DNA of 64,000 nucleotides, taken from a virus. Positions within the stretch are counted from its first letter, which is position 1. Each line of letters starts with the position of its first letter. Location: the IMG/VR virus record IMGVR_UViG_3300037504_000674, positions 1-64,000 of that record; one strand, written 5' to 3'. Below, piece after piece: positions 47,185 to 57,100 of this stretch. Under the pieces are notes generated by a model. That model was not told the origin of the DNA. It did no database searches and saw only the letters and a program-made list of their open reading frames with translations. The translations under genes were made by a program, and so were the position numbers.

Positions 47185-50100
47185 ACCAACAGGAACGATA
47201 GTAGTAGACGCAGTAGATGAAACCGGCAAGGTTATCAAGAGCATCAGCGTGAAAATGAACAAGCTTGGCGACAAGGCCAAGAAGGCGAGCACTAAAGCCA
47301 GCAATGCATCAAAGATGCTGAAGAAAGCCTTACTGGGGGCCGCTAAGGGCGCCAAAAAGTTCATTGGTAAGCTGGCGCTTGCCCCGCTGAGGGCATTTGG
47401 ATCAGCGCTCAAGAACATCAGCACGATCATCTTGGGTATGCTGGGATACCAGGGGTTCCGCGCTATTGGTCGAAGCATTGCCAATATGGTCGAAGAAGCC
47501 GGTCCTATCCAATCTGTGCGCACGCAGTTTGCCAACTTCATGCAACAGGCAAACGCTCATATCCCCGATTTTAATACCGGCGCCGATGAAATGATCGCCA
47601 AGATGCAGGGAATGACCGGGGGCGCACTAGACGTAACCCGCATGCTCAAGGCGTCAAACCTAGCATTTTCTCTCATAGGCGAGCGAGTCGGCAAAGATTT
47701 ACCTAGAATGCTAGGAGTCGCACAGGCAGCATCGCTTACCACGGGTGAATCGATTGAGCGTATGTTCAACAGCTTGGTGAAGGGCGTCGGGCGCTTGTCA
47801 ACACGGTGGCTAGACAACTTGGGCATCACGGTATCTACCACCGAGGCATACGGCAGATACGCCGATGAAAACGATCTCGTTGCCAGTAATCTATCGCATA
47901 CCCACAGAGTTCAAGCCATGCTCAATGCGGCAATGGAGCAAGGCGAAAAGATTATGATGCGCACGGGTGACGTGCAAGCATTCCTCTCAACCCAAATGTC
48001 AGCGCTCAATGCTAACTTCCTCAATACGCGCGATTCCGTAATCAACGCATTCGCCCCACTCGCAACAACTGTGCTTATGTTTGTCAATGATATGACCTCG
48101 CAGGTCACCCCCAAAGTGGAAGACTTCGCCACCGCTTTCGCTATGACCTTCGCTAAGATACCACCCTCCGCTTATGCGTCTGCGCAGAATACCGTCGCCG
48201 GATTAACCGAGGGTATGAACCTTGTTGAGCCTGTGGTCTTGTCAGCGCAAGAGAGAATGGGTGAACGCGCTGCAAACTGGGCAGTCAACGCATTATCATG
48301 GGGTGCCAATGTAGGCGCTCAATTTGTCAGCGGAATCATCCAGGGGTTCTCCGCCCTGATAGCCGGGGCAATGAATTACATCTCTGCGGTTCTGGCTAGT
48401 TGGCTCAGGCCTGGTTCGCCACCAAAGGTTTCCCCGCAAATAGATAATTGGGGCTACGGTACAATGGAGTCATGGGTAGAGGGAATGCTGGACTACCCAG
48501 TTGACCCGGTGCTCCTACCAAAAATCAAAGGCGACCTGAAGGATGTTTTCGAGTCAGGAGTAAAGGACTCATTATTTCAGTGGGGTGCTGACTCGATAGC
48601 AGAGTGGGCCGAAGGTTTGTCGATTATTGACATGGACTTCCTCAGCCAGGCGATTGAGGAAGCCACCGTCAAGGCCAAAATCCTCAACAAGGAACTCACA
48701 TCGACCTACAAGGAGCAGCGCACTGAGCTATTCAAGCTAAGAGTGCTGAACCGTGACCCGAAAGCAATTAGGGCACAACAAAAGCGCGTCAAGACTTCCA
48801 AAAACGCCCTGAAAACTAACGAAAAGGAGCTAGAGCAGCTAGAAAACCGGCGTAAACTAATCAGAGAGCAACTAGAGCTACTGAGGCTACTAGAGCGCGC
48901 ACTAAAAGATATGGAGCGCACATCTAAGCGCGGCGGAGGCGGCGGGAGAGGCGGTGGGGGTGACGGCGCTCCGGGGCTTGACGACATACCAGCACCTGAA
49001 CTACCACTAGTTGGCACATCCAGCCTAGAAAGCCAGATAACAGGCCTGAAAGAGCGCCTGAAGGAGATTTTCGGCGAGCCGCTACAGCAAGTTGCGGACT
49101 CATTCTCGAAAGCAGCCGACGAGATAGGGCTGGCATGGGGAAACCTCAGAACCACCATTGAGGAGAACTCGCCAGCTATCAAGGAGAAGTCACAAGATGC
49201 TGCGAAGTCCATCGGGTCTTTCTTCGCCGAGGCAAACAAGCAAATCTCGCCAGCATTGCAGGACCTAAAGCAAGCATTCATCGATGCCGCTCCAGAATTT
49301 CTAAAGGCTGGTGACAGTGCCATGAAGTTCGCCGGGCTGTGGCGGCTCGCCGGTAAGGTGTACGGATTTGCATCAGCTATGATAGCAAAATTACTAGCAA
49401 TACAGGTCAGGGCGCTTGGCAGGTTCGCCAGCAGAATGAGCGAGAAAATTGATGGCCTCAAGATGTTGTTCTCCAGAGACTTGCTTGGGGGTTTAAGGAG
49501 AATTTTCTTCTCAGGAGCGTCGGATATCAACACATGGCCAGAATTCATGTGGGCTATGCTCAAGAGGGGCTTCATGAATTCGTTTGACTTTCCCTCCATG
49601 TTTACTAATGTGTTCACCAACCTCTTCAAGCCTGGTGTGATTAAATTCCTAGATAGCGCTCGCGGGCTTATCAAGAGGGTATTTGGGGAAGCGGCGGCTG
49701 AGTCCTCGTCTGATTGGTCAGCGACTTGGGGTAGCGCGGCAGTCGAAAGCGGTAGCGCGATAGTTCAGGGGGTAGCTGACGGGGTATCACAAGGCGCAAC
49801 AGGGGCGACCAACTCAGCCAATCAATTTGCTTCCGGGCTTCAATCTCAGTTCGCCACAGAGTTTGACCCATCAATGTACTCTGTATATGGTGAGAATATA
49901 GCCATTGGTATAGGGGATGGGTTGACAAGCGGGGGGAGCGATGCAAACCTAGCGATGGAGGAAATGTACAATCAATTCCTGAAAACAACAGAGTCTTCTG
50001 TGGGGTCCGGCGAAGAGTCGCCGTATTCTCAATACGGATCATATATTCCTGACGGAATCTCTCAGGGAATCGAGAGCAACGCCGAGAGCGCCAACATGAC

Positions 50101-50809
50101 GCTTGAGGAAATGTACCAAAACTTTCTTGACACATCTGACGCTAGTTTGGGAACCGGGGGCGCTGGCTCATCATCAACCGTCTTCAATGACTATGGTCAA
50201 ATCATGCCAACAAGTGTAAGAGACGGCATCATGAACAACCAGCAAGCCGCCTGGGACCAAATGGGCAATATGTGGCAGGGCGTCATCGACACGACGGACT
50301 CGTATGGCGAGCCGCTTACAACGTCGGTTGATACAATGACGAGCTCTTCGCTTATTGCGCTTGAGCTCAAGATACCCCAGTTCAAATCTAGCGGAGAGGC
50401 GCTAATCCAGGGTCTGATTGACGGTATTATCGGCAAGATGCCGGAGGCTGAGAGCGCGGTGAAAGATGCCGCAGATAAAGTATCCGATGCGGCCTCGTCT
50501 GCCTGGGATATCTCATCTCCGTCAGGGGTTTTCGAGAAGATGGGTAATCAGCTAATGTCTGGCACGCAAAAGGGCATTCAAGACAAAGCGTATGTGCCAA
50601 TGAGAGCTATGCAGCGCGCTGCTGGCGGCGTGATTAGCGCTGGCCCAGGAGCGACTGGCGGGAATACTAACAACACAACGACCATCGTGATCCAGGGCCC
50701 AATCATTGAGACAATGAGCGTTCCGAACATGCGCGTCGGTAGAGAAATGTCGCGCCAGATTGGTCGAGATTTATCAAATATGGCTAGTATGAAAAGGAGC
50801 CCAGCATAA
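47174..50809 (+). CDS. Tail tape measure protein
   Basis: 1211 aa, the longest tail gene but one. N-terminal basic amphipathic region (KMNKLGDKAKKASTKASNASKMLKKALLG), hydrophobic stretches around 80-100, a TMP-like core (ASNLAFSLIGERVGKDLPRMLGVAQAASLTTGESIERMFNSLVKG), coiled coil near 500-590, a glycine-rich linker near 592 (GGGGGRGGGGDG), and further helices to the end. It sets tail length; by the common rule of about 0.15 nm per residue the tail would be roughly 180 nm. GTG start. Confidence 0.85.
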   Translation: MAGKPTGTIVVDAVDETGKVIKSISVKMNKLGDKAKKASTKASNASKMLKKALLGAAKGAKKFIGKLALAPLRAFGSALKNISTIILGMLGYQGFRAIGRSIANMVEEAGPIQSVRTQFANFMQQANAHIPDFNTGADEMIAKMQGMTGGALDVTRMLKASNLAFSLIGERVGKDLPRMLGVAQAASLTTGESIERMFNSLVKGVGRLSTRWLDNLGITVSTTEAYGRYADENDLVASNLSHTHRVQAMLNAAMEQGEKIMMRTGDVQAFLSTQMSALNANFLNTRDSVINAFAPLATTVLMFVNDMTSQVTPKVEDFATAFAMTFAKIPPSAYASAQNTVAGLTEGMNLVEPVVLSAQERMGERAANWAVNALSWGANVGAQFVSGIIQGFSALIAGAMNYISAVLASWLRPGSPPKVSPQIDNWGYGTMESWVEGMLDYPVDPVLLPKIKGDLKDVFESGVKDSLFQWGADSIAEWAEGLSIIDMDFLSQAIEEATVKAKILNKELTSTYKEQRTELFKLRVLNRDPKAIRAQQKRVKTSKNALKTNEKELEQLENRRKLIREQLELLRLLERALKDMERTSKRGGGGGRGGGGDGAPGLDDIPAPELPLVGTSSLESQITGLKERLKEIFGEPLQQVADSFSKAADEIGLAWGNLRTTIEENSPAIKEKSQDAAKSIGSFFAEANKQISPALQDLKQAFIDAAPEFLKAGDSAMKFAGLWRLAGKVYGFASAMIAKLLAIQVRALGRFASRMSEKIDGLKMLFSRDLLGGLRRIFFSGASDINTWPEFMWAMLKRGFMNSFDFPSMFTNVFTNLFKPGVIKFLDSARGLIKRVFGEAAAESSSDWSATWGSAAVESGSAIVQGVADGVSQGATGATNSANQFASGLQSQFATEFDPSMYSVYGENIAIGIGDGLTSGGSDANLAMEEMYNQFLKTTESSVGSGEESPYSQYGSYIPDGISQGIESNAESANMTLEEMYQNFLDTSDASLGTGGAGSSSTVFNDYGQIMPTSVRDGIMNNQQAAWDQMGNMWQGVIDTTDSYGEPLTTSVDTMTSSSLIALELKIPQFKSSGEALIQGLIDGIIGKMPEAESAVKDAADKVSDAASSAWDISSPSGVFEKMGNQLMSGTQKGIQDKAYVPMRAMQRAAGGVISAGPGATGGNTNNTTTIVIQGPIIETMSVPNMRVGREMSRQIGRDLSNMASMKRSPA

Positions 50810-52680
50810 TGTCAGACGTTATCAAGCTGTCGGATGGAACCACCGATATCGACCTATACTACGATACTGATGCGTTTGTGATGATGCAAGAGGGTAATAA
50901 CTTCGGCATACCAGAACACCAGCGAGTTATGCATGAGTCGGACTTCTCAGATGGCCAAACCATTATCCGCAACACACTTGGGAACCGCATGTGGCCCATG
51001 CAACTCGCGGTATACGGTTCAGACAACGACGCGGTAGTTGATAACCTTAATGCTCTCTCTAGATTCGCCAAGCAAGCACGTAGGTACCAGCTAGACGAGA
51101 CACGCAGCGAAGTTTATTTACAGGTTCAACTAGACGGCATGACAAACTGGACTAGATTCAGCGTGATTGACATTGAGTACGACAGCGCGGCGTTCTTCAA
51201 TTACTTCAATCTGGGTGAGGATAAACTAATTTTTGGTGATGGGCTGACACTGACAATAATCACCGACCCAATTGGGTACGGAGAGGAAGTGACTCTCAAG
51301 AACTATCTCAAGAATCCCCACTTCGAAGAAGTGAACACCGGGATAGATCAAGGATCGGGGGCCGCGAAGCACTGGAACGACGACGGGTCGCCAACTCTCA
51401 CATTCGATTGGGATATTCGCGTATGCGGCGCCAGATCACAGAAAGTGGTAACCGACGCTAGTAGCAACCAGGCGATATACAGCGATACAGTTTCATGCTC
51501 AAGCTCGCAGGACTTTGCGTGCTACGTATGGGTCCATAAGGCTTCAGGAGACGATATCTCGCTTTACGTGAGCGGTGATGCGTCAGGGGTTATCGACACA
51601 GCCACATACAGCGCGGCGGCAGAAACCAAAACCGGAGCTAATGGTAACACCTGGAAGAGACTTGAGGTGACCGGAACAACCGGAGCTTCTGACTCAACGT
51701 TGACCGTTGGTGTTCAGAGATCATTGGGGGATGCGACTGCTGCCACAACATTCTACGTCGATCAGTCTTACTTACAGCTTGGCGCAAGCTCAATCCCGTC
51801 TGGCTGGGCAAGTTACTACAGCATCAATAATCACTATCAACCGTCCTCAAGTATTATACCATATCTCGATGTATGCGATATTCCAGGCGACGAACCAGCA
51901 GATTGCAAATTTGTCATTGACGAGACTGATAGCAACACATCTATCAGATATCTATACATGATGAATAGCGCTCAGGACAACATTGCGAGCATGAGGTTCT
52001 TTTTGGATAGCGATGACGCCGGCGTTCCCGGCGGGACAAACACAGTCACAGATTCTGATAGGAGCGGCGGTAGCTACGGAAATTTCACTACAAGTTCTAC
52101 TTTTGCGGACGTAGCGAGGTTCGCACCATCCGATTGGAGCGATTGGTATCTGTCCTATGTGGTATTTGCGGCAGTTAATGTTGGGTCAGGCCTGGAATTC
52201 AGAATTGAGTACCCGCCAGTGGGGAACTACCCGCAGTACAACACAGGTGAAACATCGGTTGCCCATACAAATCAGTGGGAGCTGCTGAACCTTGGCGTGA
52301 TCAATCAGATTTCTGCAAACGATGAGTTCATATTTGCAGCGAAGGGCGGAGATGTCAACTACGACTTCTTCTACTGCGTCTCGATATCAGATGGGTACTC
52401 GATTATTGACTGGGGCACCTATGTTATCGGAGGAGCCTCGTCTCCCCAGGCAATCATTGACCCAATGGAGAACCTAAGGTACACCAAGACGGGCGCGGGT
52501 ATCATACAATCAACATCAAACGCTCACCTTGGAGACTATATACAAGCAAAACCAGGTAGGTTCAACAGAATAATCATGATCGGCACGGGAGATGAGAATG
52601 TACACACGCCAGCTAATGGGAACATCGAGGTGACTCTAACATATCGCCCAAGAACGGAGCTTCTACTGGGGGTGACCTAG
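50809..52680 (+). CDS. Distal tail protein with inserted carbohydrate-binding-like domains
   Basis: N-terminal 165 residues: MSDVIKLSDGTTDIDLYYDTDAFVMMQEG ... RNTLGNRMWPMQLAVYGSDNDAVVDNLNALSRFAKQARRYQL, in the style of distal tail (Dit-like) proteins. From about 168 (LKNYLKNPHFEEVNTG) a beta-sandwich of CBM type follows, then another jelly roll near 350-520, and a last strand pair. Binding to host glycans is likely. AAAAGGAG upstream. Confidence 0.65.
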   Translation: MSDVIKLSDGTTDIDLYYDTDAFVMMQEGNNFGIPEHQRVMHESDFSDGQTIIRNTLGNRMWPMQLAVYGSDNDAVVDNLNALSRFAKQARRYQLDETRSEVYLQVQLDGMTNWTRFSVIDIEYDSAAFFNYFNLGEDKLIFGDGLTLTIITDPIGYGEEVTLKNYLKNPHFEEVNTGIDQGSGAAKHWNDDGSPTLTFDWDIRVCGARSQKVVTDASSNQAIYSDTVSCSSSQDFACYVWVHKASGDDISLYVSGDASGVIDTATYSAAAETKTGANGNTWKRLEVTGTTGASDSTLTVGVQRSLGDATAATTFYVDQSYLQLGASSIPSGWASYYSINNHYQPSSSIIPYLDVCDIPGDEPADCKFVIDETDSNTSIRYLYMMNSAQDNIASMRFFLDSDDAGVPGGTNTVTDSDRSGGSYGNFTTSSTFADVARFAPSDWSDWYLSYVVFAAVNVGSGLEFRIEYPPVGNYPQYNTGETSVAHTNQWELLNLGVINQISANDEFIFAAKGGDVNYDFFYCVSISDGYSIIDWGTYVIGGASSPQAIIDPMENLRYTKTGAGIIQSTSNAHLGDYIQAKPGRFNRIIMIGTGDENVHTPANGNIEVTLTYRPRTELLLGVT

Positions 52681-54137
52681 TGCCACTATATACACAAATC
52701 TGGTCGAATGGCGCTTCTTCGCCGTCATTCGAGAAAGACATATCGCGCCGCATCAGCTCCACGCGCATACTGTGGGAACTGCACGGCGGAGTACGGGCTA
52801 TTGAAAGTCAGTGGTCAGACGACTTAACATCTGCTTACAATTTTTATAAAGACAACATCGGTAAGCGCATCATCATCAGCGACCACTACTGTGATATGCC
52901 GGTTGCCGATGGATATATCACTAACATGTCATTAACGCCAGAGGGTGTGATGTTTGTTTCTCGCGGAAACTGGTATCGACATGCAGATCAATTGTACAAT
53001 TTCGATACTACCACCAAGGATTCAGAGCAAGGTAACCTAGCCTACGACCCAGGCGCTACAACTGATACATTCCAAGATGATGGACAAGACTTTTCTGATT
53101 GGGAGCCGTCTGGCCCAACAGCGGAGTACGAAATCAGTATTGTCAACGCAGATGGGACAATTACGTATGCCTTCATCGGATCGGCGTTCACCACAACCAA
53201 CTCAAACGACTCCATTAACGTGTACACAGACTACGAACTCAACACATCGGGATGGAACGGTGATTCTCCATCCGGTAAAACACCTAGCTCATACACCATA
53301 TCGCTGGTTTACGACGCAAAAACAACATCTGAAGTGATCAAGGAGGCCCTGACTGACGAGGTGCCCGTACTAAGTTCAGACCAATCAAATATAGACGAGA
53401 CCAATACCGTAATCGGGGGGTGGGAAACACCCATCGAGGAAGGCGGGATGTACCCGTCCGTTTTCATAGAGAAGATGGCCTCGTTCTCTGATACCAGCAA
53501 TCGTCAATGGAATTACTGGGTAGCCAATCAGAGGTTCGATGTCACTAGCCCACAGAAGGGGGTACCGCACTTCGAAGCGCAAGTAAATAGCGGTAGCTTT
53601 GACTGGGATATTGAAAACTGGATGATATCCGCCGGCAATCCCATGGCGACACGATCAATTGAGGAGATGCGTAATCATGTCAGGATAATATACCGAGACA
53701 TGGAAGACGATGACTTGATCACAATCACAGACGCGGCGCAAGACAACGATAGCCAAGATAAATACTGGCGCCGCGAGGCGGTTGTGTCTGGAGGGGACGC
53801 GGTACCATCAGTGGCTGAAAAATACCGCGATCTTTACCTCAATAAGTTTAAGGATGCACTTATGGCGGAGCCGATCGTGATTAGCGCGCCATATATTCTT
53901 CGCAGAAGCGGGGCAAGAGTACCATTGTGGACCCCCATCAAAGAAAGTAAATCTTATTTTAGACTGTCTGAGTTATTCCCCTCACTGGATTTATTCGATT
54001 CATCCTGGGACCGCCTGCGCAGCGGGCAAGCAATGAGCATGGAATACGAGAGCGTTTCTAACACTCTTAGGGTTCACCTTGACCAAGAGAGCAACGAACT
54101 AGACGCCCTAATAGCACGCATGGATGCCTGGAGGTAA
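52680..54137 (+). CDS. Tail hub or baseplate-like protein, 485 aa
   Basis: Beta-rich with IWELHGGVRAIESQW, a Thr/Ser/Asp-rich middle (about 125-225), and a C-terminal half with ISAGNPMATRSIEEMRNHVRIIYRD and SLDLFDSSWDRLRSGQAMSMEY. Position after the distal tail gene and before the fibre suggests a tail-tip or hub protein. GTG start overlapping the previous stop. Confidence 0.55.
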   Translation: MPLYTQIWSNGASSPSFEKDISRRISSTRILWELHGGVRAIESQWSDDLTSAYNFYKDNIGKRIIISDHYCDMPVADGYITNMSLTPEGVMFVSRGNWYRHADQLYNFDTTTKDSEQGNLAYDPGATTDTFQDDGQDFSDWEPSGPTAEYEISIVNADGTITYAFIGSAFTTTNSNDSINVYTDYELNTSGWNGDSPSGKTPSSYTISLVYDAKTTSEVIKEALTDEVPVLSSDQSNIDETNTVIGGWETPIEEGGMYPSVFIEKMASFSDTSNRQWNYWVANQRFDVTSPQKGVPHFEAQVNSGSFDWDIENWMISAGNPMATRSIEEMRNHVRIIYRDMEDDDLITITDAAQDNDSQDKYWRREAVVSGGDAVPSVAEKYRDLYLNKFKDALMAEPIVISAPYILRRSGARVPLWTPIKESKSYFRLSELFPSLDLFDSSWDRLRSGQAMSMEYESVSNTLRVHLDQESNELDALIARMDAWR

Positions 54138-54140
54138 CAC

Positions 54141-57100
54141 ATGCCTATACGGCCACAAAGAGCAAATATCAAGCCTTTTCTGGAAGACATGCGCCCCTAT
54201 TATTCTGGCGGGCGCACGACCATCCGTGGGGATGCAGTTTCTAGCTTTGTTGGTCTAAAAGACAACGCCGGGCAAGATGTAGACCCATCCACTGACCAAC
54301 GCATTCAGATAACCGACGACAGCAAAGTCAACGCTGACAAGTCTGGCAACACTATCGCCCTCTCGGTCACTGATAGCCAGATTGACCACAACAGCCTAAG
54401 TAACTACGACAGCAACGAACACATCGACCACACAACAATCACCATCACAGCCGGCAGCGGATTAACCGGTGGGGGCAACATATCATCTTCGCGCACCATC
54501 AACATCGGCTCTGGTGACGGAATCACGGTCAGCGCCAATAGCATAGCCCTAACCACACCCGGCACGATCACTGCCGCAACGCCAAATTCTTCATCCGGTA
54601 ACCACACCCACGCAACCGCAACATCCAATAACGGCACGGCGAATCCATCCACGATCGCGGCGTTCAATGCCAGCGGGCAGATTACAGCAGAGGATTTCTT
54701 TGTTCCCGACGGCGGCGCCGTGGGCATCAGCGGCAATGAGCTGCTAACGTTCAACACGGCGGGAAACGCGACGTTTTCCGGCGTGACCAGCGTCGTCGTG
54801 CCGGACGGCGCGTGGGTGGGGGCGGGCGCGGATTGCTCATGGGTGTTTGACGCCACAAATGGGGACGTGACGACGCAGGACAAAGTTGGCGTAGGCGTGG
54901 TTAGCCCGCAAGCCAGTCTTCATGTAATAGAACTTGGAACAGCGGGCACGCCCTCCATCTCCTCAGCAACAGCGGCTGTTTTTCAAAGATCAGCAAGCGC
55001 GACAAATGCAAATTATGTATCTATTATTAGCGGAAATGCTCAGATCGCCGGTCTGAATTTTGGTGACGCGGATTCTGAAACCGCTGGGCAAATAGAATAT
55101 CTACATCAAGAAATCCCTATTGCTATGCGGTTCAATGTTGAGGGTAATGAGATTATGAGGCTAATAGCCTCCGGCGACGTCGTCATCGGAGACACCACCG
55201 CCGACCGCCGTTTCCACGTGGTTGATGCGACAACGTATCAGGAGCGCGTTGAGTACGATGGAACACATTACACTGACTTAGGCACTGATTCAAATGGATA
55301 TTACAATATGTCGCCTAGCGGGCAGCAAGTACGCATGGATGGCGACTTGATGTTTGTGGGCGCCCAGGCGATCTCAACAACCACCGACGGACTCACTCTC
55401 TCACCAGCGGACGGGATAAGTCTCGATCCATCATCAGGTGATGTAACCGCCACAACAGCGATCAGCGCGGATAACTTTGTTTCACAGACAACTGGTTGGC
55501 AGGTTGCCTACAACGGAAACGCCGACTTCAGAAATATATACGCAGACGAGCTTCACGTGCAAGCGTTTATCGCAGATGTATACAGCGCGCTTGCCGGCGG
55601 TTTGATTATCACACAATCACGAGCCGAGGTAACACGAGATTTCACGATCCCGGATACTGGAAACACATCGACTCTATATGTAGCAGACCATGAGGGCATA
55701 CCAGACACAGCCGTATTTAGCGCTGGCGACTACATCAGACTCAGAGTGATTGATCGCTCTGGCGGGGGCCTAGTTGTCAGCGACGTATACGGCACCGTTA
55801 GCGGATATAGCGACCTATCTGGCGGGGAGCAGTCATGGACATTCACCACCACAACAACTGGTTACAACAGCTCTGATGTTATTTACACCGGTAGTGTCGC
55901 ACTCGATTACGGGCAAACGGGCAGCGGCAGCCAGGGCGTATGGGAAGCCACTGTGCTAGATTCAGCCGGCAGCCCGTACTCTCAAATAAAATCATGGGAT
56001 ACCATCACAGACGGCGAGCCCGACAACTTCACTGCACATGTAAGGCTGGGTAATCTTGACGGCCTGGCTGGTGTAGGCCTTGAATACGGGTTATTCGCCG
56101 GTGACGGAATTACCGATACTGACAGCTACGCACTTATCACCGACACGCAAGCAGAGCTGCATAATATAGACTTGAATGTGTACAACAGCGGAAGCACGGT
56201 ATTTAAAATTGACGCATCGACCCCATACTACAGCCTTGGTACCAGCGCCCCAACCGACTTTGACACCGGGGTCGGCGTGTGGGCCGGGTTGCATAGCGGA
56301 TCATATAAATGGCGCGCAGGTGACCCAAGCGGGATTAGAATGCAGTGGGACGGAACCGACTTGGGTATATACGATGATAGTGGCACAGTTAGATTTCAAG
56401 TTAACAGCTCTGGTGCGTGGCTATCTAACCTGGCGCTCAGCGAAACACTCTCCGACAGCCTCTTTACATCAGGCAGCGGGTTATTGCTACTTGGCCCGTA
56501 TTGCGAGATAACCACAACTAGTTGGGCATCGCTGCGGGGGCAGTCGGCGACGATCAGCGGGGCGTTTCACCAGTCAGCTGGGCGCTGGCCCGGAACGCGG
56601 GCGCTGGTGGTGGAGGAGGGCACGACTAACTACTGCACAAATCCACGAATGTATGATGGCAACAGCGATAATCGCGCAGACTCGTTTGGTCGCAATAGCA
56701 ATCTGTCTGGCGCACCCACCGAATCCATCATTTCTCACCCTATTAGCGAAAGGGGGTGGGCTCAGCGCATTCAATATACAGGTGTTGCAGGCGACAGCAA
56801 CCAGGTTTGGTTTTATAGGTTCGGCACTGCCTCAGGGGAATTTTCTGCTGGCGATGATGTTACTATCTCGTTTGATTATTGGGGTAGCGCTGATAATGGA
56901 TTGGATTTTTTTATACAGGCGTTCGACGCATCGAATAATGTCATAGCGAGCGTTTCCTTGCCTGATTTAGTGCCGACTGAGTCAGTGCAGCGCGCATCAC
57001 TGACGTATGAATCGCTACCAGCCAACACTGACTACGTTCGGTTCCGATTCGATGCTGTAGATAGTTGCTCCACTGGTGATGAATTCGATGTGCGATTTGG

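Noticed and set aside
48706-49674. 322-codon open frame antisense to the tape measure gene
   Set aside because: It is Ser/Pro-rich shadow sequence of the coiled-coil and Gly-rich region on the other strand, lacks a ribosome site and has no domain pattern.
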